From NCBI RefSeq assembly GCF_000799565.1, contig NZ_JUHB01000001.1:62001-126000 (forward strand): DNA of 64,000 nucleotides, read 5' to 3'. Shown in pieces: positions 42,543 through 52,425 of this stretch. A program made the position numbers and the translations under genes. Every line of letters begins with the position of its first letter. Positions within the stretch are counted from its first letter, which is position 1. This stretch comes from Cellulophaga sp. Hel_I_12. GTDB lineage: Bacteria; Bacteroidota; Bacteroidia; Flavobacteriales; Flavobacteriaceae. Under the pieces are notes generated by a model. It saw nothing but the letters and a program-made list of their open reading frames with translations, did no database searches and was not told where the DNA came from.

Positions 42543-42880
42543 TTTATTTCCGATTTATATAGTATTAGTCTTTTTAGTTTTTAAGATGTTAACATTTTTC
42601 TAAAAAAACAGCAAACGAGTACCACTAGAAATTTGTAAACTTTAAATTATCGGGGGGAGTAAAATGATGTAAGCTAAAATTAAAAACAATGCAATACTCT
42701 TAATGTATTTTAAATGTACAAATAAATACGATTCTTTAACATTTTTTAGGATTTTATTTTACCATGTCAGTCCGTCGTTTTTGATGCCTTCCTTAATAGA
42801 ACTTATTTTATAGTTAAAAGAATTAATGGCCACTATTCTAAGCCATTTAAAAAAAGCTATATTTAAGCAAATTTATTTCA
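42543..42880. other. AT-rich divergent intergenic region
   Basis: 338 bp between the divergent lipoprotein gene and upp. Apart from a GGGGGG run at about 42653 no gene, RNA or clear repeat is visible; promoters of both neighbours are expected here. Confidence 0.5.
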
Positions 42881-43534
42881 ATGCACATACATAATTTTGA
42901 AAATAAGAATTCTATTTTAAATCAGTTTGTTGCTGAGTTACGTAATGTGTCTGTTCAAAAAGATCGGATGCGTTTTCGAAATAATGTAGAACGCATAGGG
43001 GAGGTTTTAGGCTATGAATTAAGTAAAACTTTATCGTATGCAACGCAAACCATTACCACACCATTAGGGACCAAGGATATGGCTTTGCCATCGGATAAAT
43101 TGGTCATATGTTCTATTTTAAGAGCTGGTTTGGCATTTCATCATGGATTTTTAAACTATTTTGATGCTGCTGAAAACGGATTCATATCTGCCTACCGTCG
43201 GCATGAAAATGATGCAGATGAATTTGAAGTGTTAGTGAATTACTTTGCTGCGCCTAATTTAGAGGGTAAAATATTAATTTTAGCCGACCCTATGCTGGCT
43301 ACGGGTCGTACGCTGGAAAATGTTTTGAAAGGTTTACAAAAGCACGGAAAACCAAAGCAAATACATATTGTAGCGGTTATAGGCTCTGAAGAAGGCATAG
43401 CCCATACGGCGACTATCTTTCCTGAAAATACCCATTTATGGATTGCTGCTGTTGATTCCTCATTAAACGCTAAAGGGTACATTGTACCTGGATTGGGAGA
43501 TGCAGGGGATTTATCTTATGGAGAAAAATTATAG
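42881..43534 (+). CDS. upp: Uracil phosphoribosyltransferase
   Basis: 217 residues. Converts uracil and PRPP to UMP in pyrimidine salvage. The PRPP loop ILADPMLATGRTLENVL (about 135-151) and the C-terminal IVPGLGDAGDLSYG are diagnostic; ICSILRAGLAFHHG holds the other conserved stretch. Length and sequence match Bacteroidota Upp. Stands alone; neighbours have no nucleotide function. Confidence 0.95.
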   Translation: MHIHNFENKNSILNQFVAELRNVSVQKDRMRFRNNVERIGEVLGYELSKTLSYATQTITTPLGTKDMALPSDKLVICSILRAGLAFHHGFLNYFDAAENGFISAYRRHENDADEFEVLVNYFAAPNLEGKILILADPMLATGRTLENVLKGLQKHGKPKQIHIVAVIGSEEGIAHTATIFPENTHLWIAAVDSSLNAKGYIVPGLGDAGDLSYGEKL

Positions 43535-43744
43535 CTATGGCCTGTATTATTTTTTAGAAATAAGCCCTATACCTTGAGAAGTCTTTTAGCACTACGTTGG
43601 TTTGCACTTCATTATTTTTTATAGACTTCGGATTTTCAAGCCTTTTTCGTTTGAGTTAATGAATAGTTTTTTAAGAGTACAAAAAATAAGAAGACTCGCA
43701 TACTTTTACTAGTAGTGCGTTTATGAATCAAACCAACCTTGACC

Positions 43745-44176
43745 ATGAAAATTTATCTTGCAGATGATGATAGCGAAGATCGAGAGTTTTTCTCCGACGC
43801 CTTAACTGAATTACCTATAGAAATTACGCTAAAAACCTTTCAAAATGGCGTAGAATTAATGGCTGATTTATTTTCAGATGAACTTTTGCCAGAAGCAATT
43901 TTCTTAGATCTTAAAATGCCTATGATGGATGGCTTTGAATGTTTGTCAGATATAAAAGCAGAAAAAAAGTTTGCTGATATTGATGTGATTATTTATTCGA
44001 CTTTAATGAACGAGTGGGAGATTGGAAAATTGCAAGAAATAGGTGCAAATGGCTTTTTACAAAAACCCACTTCTTTTAATCAATTAAAAACCATACTCTA
44101 TAAGTGTTTAGAAACGATTAAAAAAAATAAAATAGTGGATAAAACAAACACCCTAAAATTTTCAATCCTTAAATAA
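43745..44176 (+). CDS. Single-domain response regulator
   Basis: 143 residues from the ATG at 43745; an in-frame TTG six bases upstream is possible but unlikely. Receiver domain only: acidic pair in LADDDSED, phosphoacceptor Asp in AIFLDLKMPMMDG, Thr/Ser in IIYSTLM and Lys in LQKPTSF. No output domain, so it acts by protein contact, as the CheY-like receivers of many Flavobacteria. No histidine kinase is adjacent. Confidence 0.9.
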   Translation: MKIYLADDDSEDREFFSDALTELPIEITLKTFQNGVELMADLFSDELLPEAIFLDLKMPMMDGFECLSDIKAEKKFADIDVIIYSTLMNEWEIGKLQEIGANGFLQKPTSFNQLKTILYKCLETIKKNKIVDKTNTLKFSILK

Positions 44177-44183
44177 TTCTGCG

Positions 44184-44342
44184 ATGAATAAAATACTTTG
44201 GATACTTGTTGGACTATTGCTTACCGCTTGGGTTCTTGGCTTCTTAGTTTTTAAAGTGGTCAGTGTACTTATTCATATCTTTTTGTTTTTGGCCCTTGTT
44301 TTAATTCTTTACAATTGGTTTAAAGGTTTTAAAGAAAAATAG
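44184..44342 (+). CDS. Small lmo0937-type membrane protein (DUF5670)
   Basis: 52 residues, too short for most gene callers' default length. Reads MNKILWILVGLLLTAWVLGF, then a second hydrophobic helix (VLIHIFLFLALVLILYNWF) and a basic tail FKGFKEK. This two-helix layout with terminal YNWF is the lmo0937/DUF5670 family, found in many bacteria and often stress-induced. It begins 7 bp after the response-regulator stop and precedes DUF808, so the three may be co-transcribed. Confidence 0.8.
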   Translation: MNKILWILVGLLLTAWVLGFLVFKVVSVLIHIFLFLALVLILYNWFKGFKEK

Positions 44343-44376
44343 TACTTTGCACCCCCAAACAAATTAAAACAACAGA

Positions 44377-45249
44377 ATGGCCTCAGGTTTTTTTGCATTA
44401 TTAGATGATATCGCCGCATTGATGGATGACGTAGCCGTCATGAGCAAAATTGCAACAAAAAAAACCGCAGGAATTTTAGGAGACGATTTAGCGGTGAATG
44501 CCGAGAAAGCTTCCGGGTTTATGTCGAACCGCGAATTACCAGTACTTTGGGCGATTACAAAGGGATCTTTTTTAAATAAATTGATCATTTTGCCAATAGC
44601 CTTTTTATTAAGCGCATTTGTGCCCATAGCCGTAACGGTAATCTTAATTCTTGGGGGTATTTATTTAGCCTATGAAGGTGCAGAAAAAATTTATGAGTTT
44701 ATGGGTGGGCATAAACACAGTGCTAAAGAGGTTTTGAATTTGGATATGAGCGAAGAAGAGATTCTAGTTTTAGAAAAAGAACGTGTTAAATCCGCTATCC
44801 TTACCGACTTTATTCTTTCGGTTGAAATTGTAATCATTGCCTTGGGTACGGTTACGGAGAAAGAAATTTCTGTACAAATTATGGTGGTCACGTTTATTGC
44901 TATCTTAGCCACCGTAGGGGTGTATGGCATCGTAGCACTTATTGTTCGTATGGATGAATTTGGCTTAAAACTTATAAATCTTAACGAACGCGATGATAGT
45001 TTTTCCGATCTTGTAGGCAGAGCTTTAGTTGGTGCCCTACCTTGGGTGATAAAAAGTTTGGCAGTGGTAGGGACCATCGCATTACTTTTAGTGGCAGGCG
45101 GTATTTTTAACCATAATATTCACTGGATTCACGATCATTTTAATGTGATGCCTTCTCTTCTAAAGGAGTTTTTGGTAGGTTTACTTGTTGGCGCAATTAC
45201 GGTTGTTTTTGTACTGGGGTTTAAGAAGGTTTTCGGTAAAAAAGCGTGA
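44377..45249 (+). CDS. DUF808 (YedI-type) membrane protein
   Basis: 290 residues. The start ASGFFALLDDIAALMDDVAV and TAGILGDDLAVNAEKASGF are the DUF808 signature, followed by several membrane helices (LIILPIAFLLSAFVPIAVTV, ILSVEIVIIALGTVTEKE, VTFIAILATVGVYGIVALIV, VGTIALLLVAGGIF, and one at the C-terminus). The family is often annotated as a putative ABC-transporter component, without evidence known to me. Function unknown. Starts 34 bp after the small membrane protein. Confidence 0.9.
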   Translation: MASGFFALLDDIAALMDDVAVMSKIATKKTAGILGDDLAVNAEKASGFMSNRELPVLWAITKGSFLNKLIILPIAFLLSAFVPIAVTVILILGGIYLAYEGAEKIYEFMGGHKHSAKEVLNLDMSEEEILVLEKERVKSAILTDFILSVEIVIIALGTVTEKEISVQIMVVTFIAILATVGVYGIVALIVRMDEFGLKLINLNERDDSFSDLVGRALVGALPWVIKSLAVVGTIALLLVAGGIFNHNIHWIHDHFNVMPSLLKEFLVGLLVGAITVVFVLGFKKVFGKKA

Positions 45250-45365
45250 AAATTTTAAATTTGCGTCCATCAAAAAAGACTTGAAACCTTGAACTCGAAT
45301 TCTTTTTTACCTAATCCCTAGTGTCCAAATTCTGACTTTCGACCTTAGGCTTTTGGCTTTACGAC

Positions 45366-46697
45366 TTAAAGAATACCCCTTGCTTTAATTTCTAAGTATT
45401 TGTTGATGGTATTCACCGTTAAATGTTCGGGTTTAGTCAAAATGGTTTGTATTCCGTAGCGTTGTAGCTCTTTTTGCATCAGTCGCTTTTCTAGCGAAAA
45501 TTTTTCAGCAATCGTTTTATGGTATATCGCTTGTAGGTCTTCAGCATCCGCAGTTATCAACTGTTCTAACTCTGTGTTTTCAAAAAAAATAACGACTAAC
45601 ATGTGTTTTTTAGCGATGGCTGTTAAAAAAGGCAGCTGCCGTCGTAGTGCCGATATATGCTCAAAATTGGTATAGAAAAGTAGAAGGCTTCTATGGTTTA
45701 TTTTTCTTTTGATATGGGCATATAGTAGGCCAAAGTCAGCATCGGTATAAGCAGTATTGATATTGTACAGTTTTTCGAGAATAGTATTTAAATAGGTAAT
45801 TTTTTGCACCGCGGGCAAAAAGGTTTCTATCTTTTTAGAAAAGGATAGCATGCCAGTTTTATCATTTCGTTTTAAAGCTACATTCGAAAAAGCTAAGGTA
45901 GAATTAATGGCATAGTCCAGTAGTTTAAGTCCGTTAAAAGGCATTTTCATGACACGACCCGTATCAATAATCGAATAAATGGGTTGTGATTTTTCATCTT
46001 GATATTGGTTCACCATCAATTGACTTTTCTTTGCTGTAGCTTTCCAATTAATTGTTCTAAAATCGTCACCAGGGATGTACTCTTTTATTTGTTCAAATTC
46101 TTGCGTATGCCCAATTCTGCGTATTTTTTTAAGTCCAAATTCGGTTAAATTATTACTCATCGCCAAAAAATCGTACTGCTGCATTTGAATAATACTGGGA
46201 TACACCGGAACCATTTGATTTTTCTGAAAAACATATCGTCGTTTTGCAATCCCTAAGGTGCTCGAAACAAAAATATTCATATGGCCAAATACATATTCTC
46301 CGCGATCCACAGGGCGTACCGTATACTCAAATTCACGTTTTTCACCTTTCATGGCTGTGGTAGTGTACTCAAAATCTCTCTTTTGAAATTGTACAGGTAA
46401 TTCGTCTATGATCTGTAATACTACTTTAAAAGGGTATAGACTTTTAAACCGAATGCAGATAGGGTTTAAGTCGCTATTCGATAATATTTGAGGCGCTTTT
46501 CGACTGGCTTCTATGCCATTTTTAGTGGCATACAAGAGAAATATATCTAATAAAAATAAAGCGGCTACTACATAGCTAGCGATCCAAGCTATAGGGTATA
46601 GGGCTTTGATCCAAAAAGAAAGTATAAAACCCGCTGCTAAGAGCGCGATATACCAGAAAAAAGTAGGGTGTAGGTATAAGGATTTTATAAATTTCAT
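45366..46697 (-). CDS. DUF58 protein of the MoxR cluster
   Basis: 443 residues. Two N-terminal membrane helices (12-30, 33-52), then a beta domain with RPVDRGEYVFGHM, and the DUF58 core IPGDDFRTINWKATAKKSQL, NQYQDEKSQPIYSIIDTGRVM, where the DTGR loop takes the place of a vWA metal site. In MoxR clusters DUF58 proteins are thought to work with the AAA+ ATPase in envelope assembly or metal insertion. It is the last gene of the minus-strand set, 124 bp after moxR. Confidence 0.88.
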   Translation of the reverse strand: MKFIKSLYLHPTFFWYIALLAAGFILSFWIKALYPIAWIASYVVAALFLLDIFLLYATKNGIEASRKAPQILSNSDLNPICIRFKSLYPFKVVLQIIDELPVQFQKRDFEYTTTAMKGEKREFEYTVRPVDRGEYVFGHMNIFVSSTLGIAKRRYVFQKNQMVPVYPSIIQMQQYDFLAMSNNLTEFGLKKIRRIGHTQEFEQIKEYIPGDDFRTINWKATAKKSQLMVNQYQDEKSQPIYSIIDTGRVMKMPFNGLKLLDYAINSTLAFSNVALKRNDKTGMLSFSKKIETFLPAVQKITYLNTILEKLYNINTAYTDADFGLLYAHIKRKINHRSLLLFYTNFEHISALRRQLPFLTAIAKKHMLVVIFFENTELEQLITADAEDLQAIYHKTIAEKFSLEKRLMQKELQRYGIQTILTKPEHLTVNTINKYLEIKARGIL

Positions 46698-46821
46698 TTT
46701 ATTTTTTTTCGAGTTTCAGTTTAAAAAAGTATACTGTATTTAGTACAAAGTATTAAGATGTATAAAATATTTAGTGCTTAGAACAATATTTAACACTTAG
46801 CACTTAACATTTAAAACTAAT

Positions 46822-47835
46822 TTACCTTGGCACTTCCACCGATTCCATGATCATGTGAATAACGCTATCAGTACTCATACCTTCCATTTCGCGTTCCGGT
46901 GTTAAAATAATACGATGATTTAGTACAGGGACTAGGGCTCTTTTGATATCGCTAGGAGTCACAAAATCTCGACCGTCGATAGCAGCAAAAGCCTTTGCTG
47001 AATTTAGGGTAGCAATACTTGCTCTAGGAGAACCCCCTAAATATAAATGAGGATGGTTTCTAGTTTTGCCAATAATTTCAGCCACATAACGTATTATTTT
47101 TTCTTCAACACGTATTTCTTGAATTTTTTGTTTAAACTCCTGCAATTTTTTTGGTGTTAACACCGCTTCAATTAAACCTTGAGGTTTAATTCCTTTGCGT
47201 TCATGATGCGTTTGTAAAATACGCACTTCGTCCTCTAGGCTGGGGTAATCGACTTTAATTTTGAATAAAAACCGGTCTAACTGAGCCTCGGGTAGGGCAT
47301 AGGTGCCTTCTTGTTCTATGGGGTTTTGTGTGGCCAATACCATAAAAGGAGCTTCCATTTTATAGGTAGTGCCGTCCATCGTCACTTGCAATTCTTCCAT
47401 GATCTCGAACATGGCGGCTTGTGTTTTTGCAGGAGCCCGATTAATTTCGTCAATTAAAACGATATTCGAAAAAATAGGTCCTTTTTTAAATTCGAACTCT
47501 GAATTTTTTACATTAAAAATAGAGGTTCCTAAAATATCACTAGGCATCAAATCAGGCGTAAACTGAATTCTACTAAAGTCGGTTTTTAAGGTTTTAGCAA
47601 ATAATTTGGCCGTAACCGTTTTTGCAATTCCGGGAACACCTTCTATTAAAACGTGCCCTTCCACTAAAAGTGAAACGATCAATAGATCTATAAACCGTTC
47701 TTGGCCAACAATAACCTTGGCTAACTCTGCTTTAATAGCGCTTACGGCATTTTTTAATTCTTCAAGCGGAATTCTATTGTCAAAATTTAAATCGTTTTCT
47801 TGTTGATGTTCCAGAGGAGTATCTTTATTTTCCAT
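46822..47835 (-). CDS. MoxR-family AAA+ ATPase
   Basis: 337 residues. Walker A VLIEGVPGIAKT, Walker B NIVLIDEINRAPAKTQAAM, sensor 1 in MVLATQNPIEQEGTYALPEA, all of the MoxR type, and the C-terminal lid. A chaperone-like ATPase that remodels partner proteins together with vWA-type proteins. Overlaps the upstream DUF4350 gene by 11 bp and is followed by DUF58. Confidence 0.93.
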   Translation of the reverse strand: MENKDTPLEHQQENDLNFDNRIPLEELKNAVSAIKAELAKVIVGQERFIDLLIVSLLVEGHVLIEGVPGIAKTVTAKLFAKTLKTDFSRIQFTPDLMPSDILGTSIFNVKNSEFEFKKGPIFSNIVLIDEINRAPAKTQAAMFEIMEELQVTMDGTTYKMEAPFMVLATQNPIEQEGTYALPEAQLDRFLFKIKVDYPSLEDEVRILQTHHERKGIKPQGLIEAVLTPKKLQEFKQKIQEIRVEEKIIRYVAEIIGKTRNHPHLYLGGSPRASIATLNSAKAFAAIDGRDFVTPSDIKRALVPVLNHRIILTPEREMEGMSTDSVIHMIMESVEVPR

Positions 47836-49039
47836 GTGCTTTAGCTTTAAATTTTTCTAAGGATGAATTGAGCGCTATTAGGGCATCATCCGTCAATATT
47901 GTTTTATTTTTTACGCTGTTAATTAGGTTGAAAAGGGCTTCAATTTCTTCGAAGCTATGGTGACTTCTTGCCGCTAAATTTTTATAAAATTCTTCATTTT
48001 GCGTTTCTGTATTCAAATAGAAATTGGTGCGTATTTCTTCAAGAAAATACGCTATTTTATGATTTGCAATAGCGCTACGCTCTCCTTTTTCAAAGTACAT
48101 ATCCGCTATGGTGCGGGTAAAGGCTAAACTTTGATTGACTAAGGGATTCACAACGGGTATGGCTCGTTGTTTGCGTTTTCCTTCAAAAATAACATATAAT
48201 AGTACGCCAATTAGGATTAGGTAGTATGCCCATTTTAACTCTTTGGTGTTGAGAAAAATATACATAGGCGAAGTATAGAATTTTTTTCCACTCTTATAAT
48301 AGGTATCTATATACAAAGGTTGTTCCCAGTCTAGGTAAGAGAGCAAACCAGCCGTATACGCACTATTTTCATCTTTTAAAATAAAATAGTTGGTAAAGGC
48401 AATGGGGAATGTAGAAAGAATTAGGGTACCAGCGCCAAAGTCCTGTTTTATAATGCTCGGATGAATCTCAAAGTCGTTATTTTCATCAGAGGCATTAGAC
48501 ACTTCGCCCACCACAATACTGTTTAAAGTATCTAAGGCACTAAAGTACATGGTACTGTAGCTTTTTTCGTAGCTGAAATTTCGTTTTAAAGCTAAGTTTG
48601 GGTTTACTAATTTATGTTGAAATTCATGGGCTAAGCCTTCATCTCCAAACAAACTCTCAGTAGCTAAACCTAAAGTATCTAAAAGCGAGTCTTCAAAATT
48701 ACTAGACGCAATAAAAAGTGTATTGCCTTTAGCGGTCCATTCTAAAAGATCAGCTAACTCGTCATCGCCAAAACTTACCGAATTATTTACAAATAGGTAG
48801 GTACTCGTTGTGTCACTATTATTTTTTAAAAATTCGAAGGGGGGGCGTTCTACTTCCTGAATGGATTTAAATTTCGTTTGAATAATATCAGACAGTACTT
48901 TAGTGCCAAACGGAATTTTATGATGGGTTACATACGATGGAAACCAATTAATTTCTTCTTTTTTATTGTATTCTAAAAAAAGAATTAGCGCAAAAGTTAG
49001 CGTACCAATGATGATATAGACGAGATTTTTTTTAAGCAT
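47825..49039 (-). CDS. DUF4350 membrane protein of the MoxR cluster
   Basis: 404 residues. One N-terminal helix (8-22) and another at about 258-274 enclose an extracytoplasmic domain with FLFVNNSVSFGDDELADLL-type segments of DUF4350 (SFGDDELADLLEWTAKGNTL), followed by a cytoplasmic tail. Overlaps the preceding gene by 8 bp and moxR by 11 bp, so translation is tightly coupled. Function unknown. Confidence 0.83.
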   Translation of the reverse strand: MLKKNLVYIIIGTLTFALILFLEYNKKEEINWFPSYVTHHKIPFGTKVLSDIIQTKFKSIQEVERPPFEFLKNNSDTTSTYLFVNNSVSFGDDELADLLEWTAKGNTLFIASSNFEDSLLDTLGLATESLFGDEGLAHEFQHKLVNPNLALKRNFSYEKSYSTMYFSALDTLNSIVVGEVSNASDENNDFEIHPSIIKQDFGAGTLILSTFPIAFTNYFILKDENSAYTAGLLSYLDWEQPLYIDTYYKSGKKFYTSPMYIFLNTKELKWAYYLILIGVLLYVIFEGKRKQRAIPVVNPLVNQSLAFTRTIADMYFEKGERSAIANHKIAYFLEEIRTNFYLNTETQNEEFYKNLAARSHHSFEEIEALFNLINSVKNKTILTDDALIALNSSLEKFKAKAHGK

Positions 49040-49769
49040 TTTTTTTCAGTCTATTTTTGAGTTCATCAAAAGTGATCGCTACTTTTTGATACTTAGTTTC
49101 ATCAATTTCAAAATCGCCATACCATATATAATCATACCATCGTGTTACGGTGGCAAACGGTTTTTTTAAGTCGTGCTGGTTTATTTCATATAAATAATCA
49201 CTATTGGTTTTTTGAAGTTCCCAAGCAATGATTTCTTTTTCGCTTAATAGTTTTAAGATTTGTAAATAATAATAGCGTACGGCCAGCCTGTAGGCTTTAT
49301 TCGCAATAGCTTGTTGAATTAAATCATCAATATTTTCATTTTTAATGATATTTTCTTCCTCAGACAACCCAACCGTACTTTTATGTAGGGCTGCATTTTG
49401 CATACTGCGGAGATTGGCATGTATAAAAAAACGAATCAATAAAAATATCAAAAAGAAAAGGAGTAGATACGGAATCAGTTTTAGAAAAAATGCCATAGGG
49501 CCAACGGCAGCATCAACCCCGAAAATCCATTCCATAAATCTGCGATACCAGTTAAAAAACCAAGCTTTAACATCATTCCACCAAGTATTTTCAGCAACTT
49601 CAACTTCGTAGTTGTAATCAGGATTATTGCGATACGTACTTAAATCATCCTCACTAATTGTTTTTAGGACTAGTGGTGCTGCATCATATTGCACCACGAG
49701 CGAATCTTGCTGAGCATAGGTTGCCAGCGAAAAAAATAAAAAGCAAAAAGTAAGCAGTAATCTCAACAT
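49032..49769 (-). CDS. DUF4129-like membrane protein of the MoxR cluster
   Basis: 245 residues. Signal peptide to about 19 (ATYAQ), an extracytoplasmic stretch with several Trp (NTWWNDVKAWFFNWYRRFME), one membrane helix (about 90-112, FFLKLIPYLLLFFLIFLLI) and a cytoplasmic helical C-terminus (IQQAIANKAYRLAVRYYYLQ) as in DUF4129 proteins. Overlaps the DUF4350 gene by 8 bp and follows the multi-helix protein after 3 bp. Confidence 0.78.
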   Translation of the reverse strand: MLRLLLTFCFLFFSLATYAQQDSLVVQYDAAPLVLKTISEDDLSTYRNNPDYNYEVEVAENTWWNDVKAWFFNWYRRFMEWIFGVDAAVGPMAFFLKLIPYLLLFFLIFLLIRFFIHANLRSMQNAALHKSTVGLSEEENIIKNENIDDLIQQAIANKAYRLAVRYYYLQILKLLSEKEIIAWELQKTNSDYLYEINQHDLKKPFATVTRWYDYIWYGDFEIDETKYQKVAITFDELKNRLKKNA

Positions 49770-49772
49770 AAA

Positions 49773-50708
49773 TTATTCATCTGTGTTACCACCTAGTCTT
49801 TTAATACGTTCAAGCGTATCGTCTTTCTCAGGGTCAGTACCTAATTTGCTGATACGCTCAAAAGTACCTTCGTTGTTTTTTATTTCGTTTAAATTAAAAT
49901 AGATAAGGGCAACAGCTACTAGCGAGATGATATTTAATAAAAACTGAGCCAAAGTTGAAACTAGGTTTAAAACAACATATACTGGGTCTCCAAAAACATC
50001 GCCAAAACCTTCAGCGTCCATGTTGCCAGATAAGATACCCATTTTTGCATATTGATAAATAACAGCAGGAATTGAAAAAGCATAACCTGCAATGGTAACG
50101 ATAATACCCACAACAAGGATAGTAGCGAAAGTCATCCACCAATGTTCTTTAACCAAATCAAAACTATAGCGAAACGAATCGGTGACACTTCGACCTGTAA
50201 AGACTAGAATAGCAAAACTCAAAGCTAAAGGCACATACAAGAAAATACCAGGAATACAACAAAATATAAAACCGATCACTACCGATAAGCCTACTAAAAT
50301 ACCTAGCCCAATAAAGCTCCAGAATTTGTTGTACACATTGTGTTTAATTTCTTCAAAATTTATAACACCATTATTTTTTGTGTAGGATTCTATATAATAC
50401 AAGGTGGTGGCTTGTGATAATACATAACTAGCTAATCCTGAAAAAGCAAACACCACCATGGTTAAAAAGAAGTAGATGCCATTAAAAGCATCAAAATTTT
50501 GATTGTCTATGGCATTAATATTTAATAGAGAACTAAAACTCGAAAAATAAAAAGCATAACTAATTAAAAAAACCAATAAATAAGGCCCAACAATTTTTAA
50601 ATAGGTGCTAAAAAAGGGCTTAAACTGGGTACGTAAAAATGCAAAAGTATCACTTAGTATATCCCCTAACTCTCGTTTTTTCTTTAATTCTATGTATTGA
50701 TTATTCAT
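49773..50708 (-). CDS. Multi-helix membrane protein of the MoxR cluster
   Basis: 311 residues. KKRELGDILSDTFAFLRTQF at the start and six hydrophobic segments, with GLSVVIGFIFCCIPGIFLYV and SFDLVKEHWWMTFATILVVG, resemble the glycerophosphoryl-diester-phosphodiesterase membrane domain/DUF975 type of integral proteins. The soluble C-terminus (GTFERISKLGTDPEKDDT) is short. Function unknown. Overlaps the SpoIIM gene by 4 bp. Confidence 0.8.
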   Translation of the reverse strand: MNNQYIELKKKRELGDILSDTFAFLRTQFKPFFSTYLKIVGPYLLVFLISYAFYFSSFSSLLNINAIDNQNFDAFNGIYFFLTMVVFAFSGLASYVLSQATTLYYIESYTKNNGVINFEEIKHNVYNKFWSFIGLGILVGLSVVIGFIFCCIPGIFLYVPLALSFAILVFTGRSVTDSFRYSFDLVKEHWWMTFATILVVGIIVTIAGYAFSIPAVIYQYAKMGILSGNMDAEGFGDVFGDPVYVVLNLVSTLAQFLLNIISLVAVALIYFNLNEIKNNEGTFERISKLGTDPEKDDTLERIKRLGGNTDE

Positions 50709-51670
50709 GTATTTTTAAGATTTTTTTTATGGATTTGAATTGGATATATAACGTAATAAAATAAGATTAGTGCCAAGGAGCCTGTAATTATCAAAATAGC
50801 GAGCCAGTCGGGCATTTCGGTATGTCGGGTTACAAAACCTTCTAAAAAGCCAGCCATCACAAAAAAAGGAATGGTGCTCACGACAATTTTTAAGCCGCGA
50901 ATAACCCCTCTTTTAAAAGATTCAAGCCGCGTATAGGTGCCTGGAAAAAGGAGTCCGTTGGCTAACACTAAACCAGCACAACCTGCAATAATAATAACCG
51001 ATATTTCAATAGTACCATGAATCCAGATGGTTCGGACTGATTCCCAACCTAAACCTTTTTCAAAGAAAAAATATTGAAAACTGCCCAGCATTAATCCATT
51101 TTGCAGCAAAATATAAAGGGTACCAACGCCTAGAAGTAGTCCATAAATAAAGGCCATTAAAGCTACTTTTACGTTGTTTATGGTAATTCCTAAAAACATA
51201 TTAAACTCCCCTTGTTCTTTATACACAGCCATTGGGTCGTTATTTTCAATATTATCCAAGGTCATATTTACATAGTTGTCGCCTAAAATAGAGCGTACAA
51301 AATCACCTTCGTTAGCCGCTGAAAACGCTCCCACAGCACAGAAAAAGCCAAACACCAAAAAAGCAATGAACAGCTCGCGATGGTGCTTATAAAACATGGT
51401 TGGAAATTCTGTTTTCCAAAATCGTACAATTCTGTTTTTAGATTCTCTTTTAGTCTTATATATTTGCCGATGCGCTTGAGAGGCTAACTCGTTTAAAAAA
51501 AGTTGGGTATTGCTATTGGGATAGAAGGTCTTTGCGTAACTTAAGTGATCTGTTATTTCGATGTATAAGTCAGAAAGTTCATCAGGTTTAATGTCTGTGT
51601 TATAAGCTAAGACACTTTCAAAAGTTGTCCATTTGTCTTTATTTTGTTTTACGAAAGCAGCCTCGCGCAT
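50705..51670 (-). CDS. SpoIIM-like membrane protein
   Basis: 321 residues from the ATG at 51668-51670 (MREAAFVKQNKDKW, the usual start of Bacteroidota homologues); an upstream TTG is less likely. A helical cytoplasmic N-terminus with HRELFIAFLVFGFFCAVGAF begins the stage-II-sporulation-M domain; later GVGTLYILLQNGLMLGSF and WIHGTIEISVIIIAGCAGLVLA are conserved. Despite the name there is no sporulation here; the family occurs widely in MoxR clusters. Divergent from the RDD gene with a 34-bp gap. Confidence 0.88.
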   Translation of the reverse strand: MREAAFVKQNKDKWTTFESVLAYNTDIKPDELSDLYIEITDHLSYAKTFYPNSNTQLFLNELASQAHRQIYKTKRESKNRIVRFWKTEFPTMFYKHHRELFIAFLVFGFFCAVGAFSAANEGDFVRSILGDNYVNMTLDNIENNDPMAVYKEQGEFNMFLGITINNVKVALMAFIYGLLLGVGTLYILLQNGLMLGSFQYFFFEKGLGWESVRTIWIHGTIEISVIIIAGCAGLVLANGLLFPGTYTRLESFKRGVIRGLKIVVSTIPFFVMAGFLEGFVTRHTEMPDWLAILIITGSLALILFYYVIYPIQIHKKNLKNT

Positions 51671-51704
51671 TAATTTTGATGTTTTAATCAAAGAAACAAC
51701 AACT

Positions 51705-52418
51705 ATGGAACAATTTCAAATAGAAACTGCTCAAAATATTAGTATAAGTCAAAATACAGCACATTTAGGGGAGCGCATGCTGGCTTTTTTAATAGACAGC
51801 TTTATTTTAATGGCCTATTATATTGTTATGATCCTAATTTTAGTTTCGTTAGATATGGATTTGGGGGATACTTGGGCAATATGGATGTTATTTTCTTTAC
51901 CCGCTTTTTTATACTATTTATTACTAGAGACTTTTAATAACGGAAAAACCTTTGGCAAGGCAGCCATGAAAATTAGAGTGGTAAAACTCGACGGATCGAA
52001 TCCAAATTTTGGCAACTATTTTGTGCGTTGGATCATGAGAATTGTAGATATTTCGTTATCCTCAGGAGGCGTTGCGGTACTTACGTTTTTAATTCGTGGA
52101 CAGGGCCAAAGAGTAGGGGATATTGCAGCAGGAACTACCGTAATTAGCGAAAAAAAGCGTATTTCTTTGCGCGATACTTTACTACAAGAACTCCCTGCGG
52201 ATTATGTACCGAAATTCCCCCAAGTTACTGTTTTTAAAGATCACGAAATGCAAGCTATAAAAAACATGTATACCGATGCAAAGCGTAGCGGTGATCATAA
52301 GGTCATCGTAAACCTCAGTACTAAAATTAAGGAAGTAACTCAAATATCAACAGATATCATGGCTATTGAATTTGTAGCAATCGTCATTAAAGATTATAAT
52401 TTTTACACCCAACAATAA
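51705..52418 (+). CDS. RDD family membrane protein
   Basis: 237 residues from the ATG at 51705; a longer frame starting at 51633 overlaps the divergent gene and is rejected. The RDD domain shows ERMLAFLIDSFILMAYYI (Arg and Asp positions modified to ER..D), GKTFGKAAMKIRVVKLDGSN and RWIMRIVDISL. Three membrane helices. The soluble tail (about 165-237) is helical. RDD proteins are linked to ion exchange in some bacteria; the role here is unknown. Commonly found opposite spoIIM in Flavobacteriaceae. Confidence 0.87.
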   Translation: MEQFQIETAQNISISQNTAHLGERMLAFLIDSFILMAYYIVMILILVSLDMDLGDTWAIWMLFSLPAFLYYLLLETFNNGKTFGKAAMKIRVVKLDGSNPNFGNYFVRWIMRIVDISLSSGGVAVLTFLIRGQGQRVGDIAAGTTVISEKKRISLRDTLLQELPADYVPKFPQVTVFKDHEMQAIKNMYTDAKRSGDHKVIVNLSTKIKEVTQISTDIMAIEFVAIVIKDYNFYTQQ

Positions 52419-52425
52419 ACAGCGT

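Noticed and set aside
50705..51670. Sporulation function from the SpoIIM-like gene
   Set aside because: The organism type does not sporulate and the gene sits in the common MoxR/DUF58 cluster.
45366..51670. MoxR cluster as a novel system
   Set aside because: The gene set (SpoIIM, multi-helix protein, DUF4129, DUF4350, MoxR, DUF58, RDD opposite) is common in Bacteroidota, though its function is not well known.
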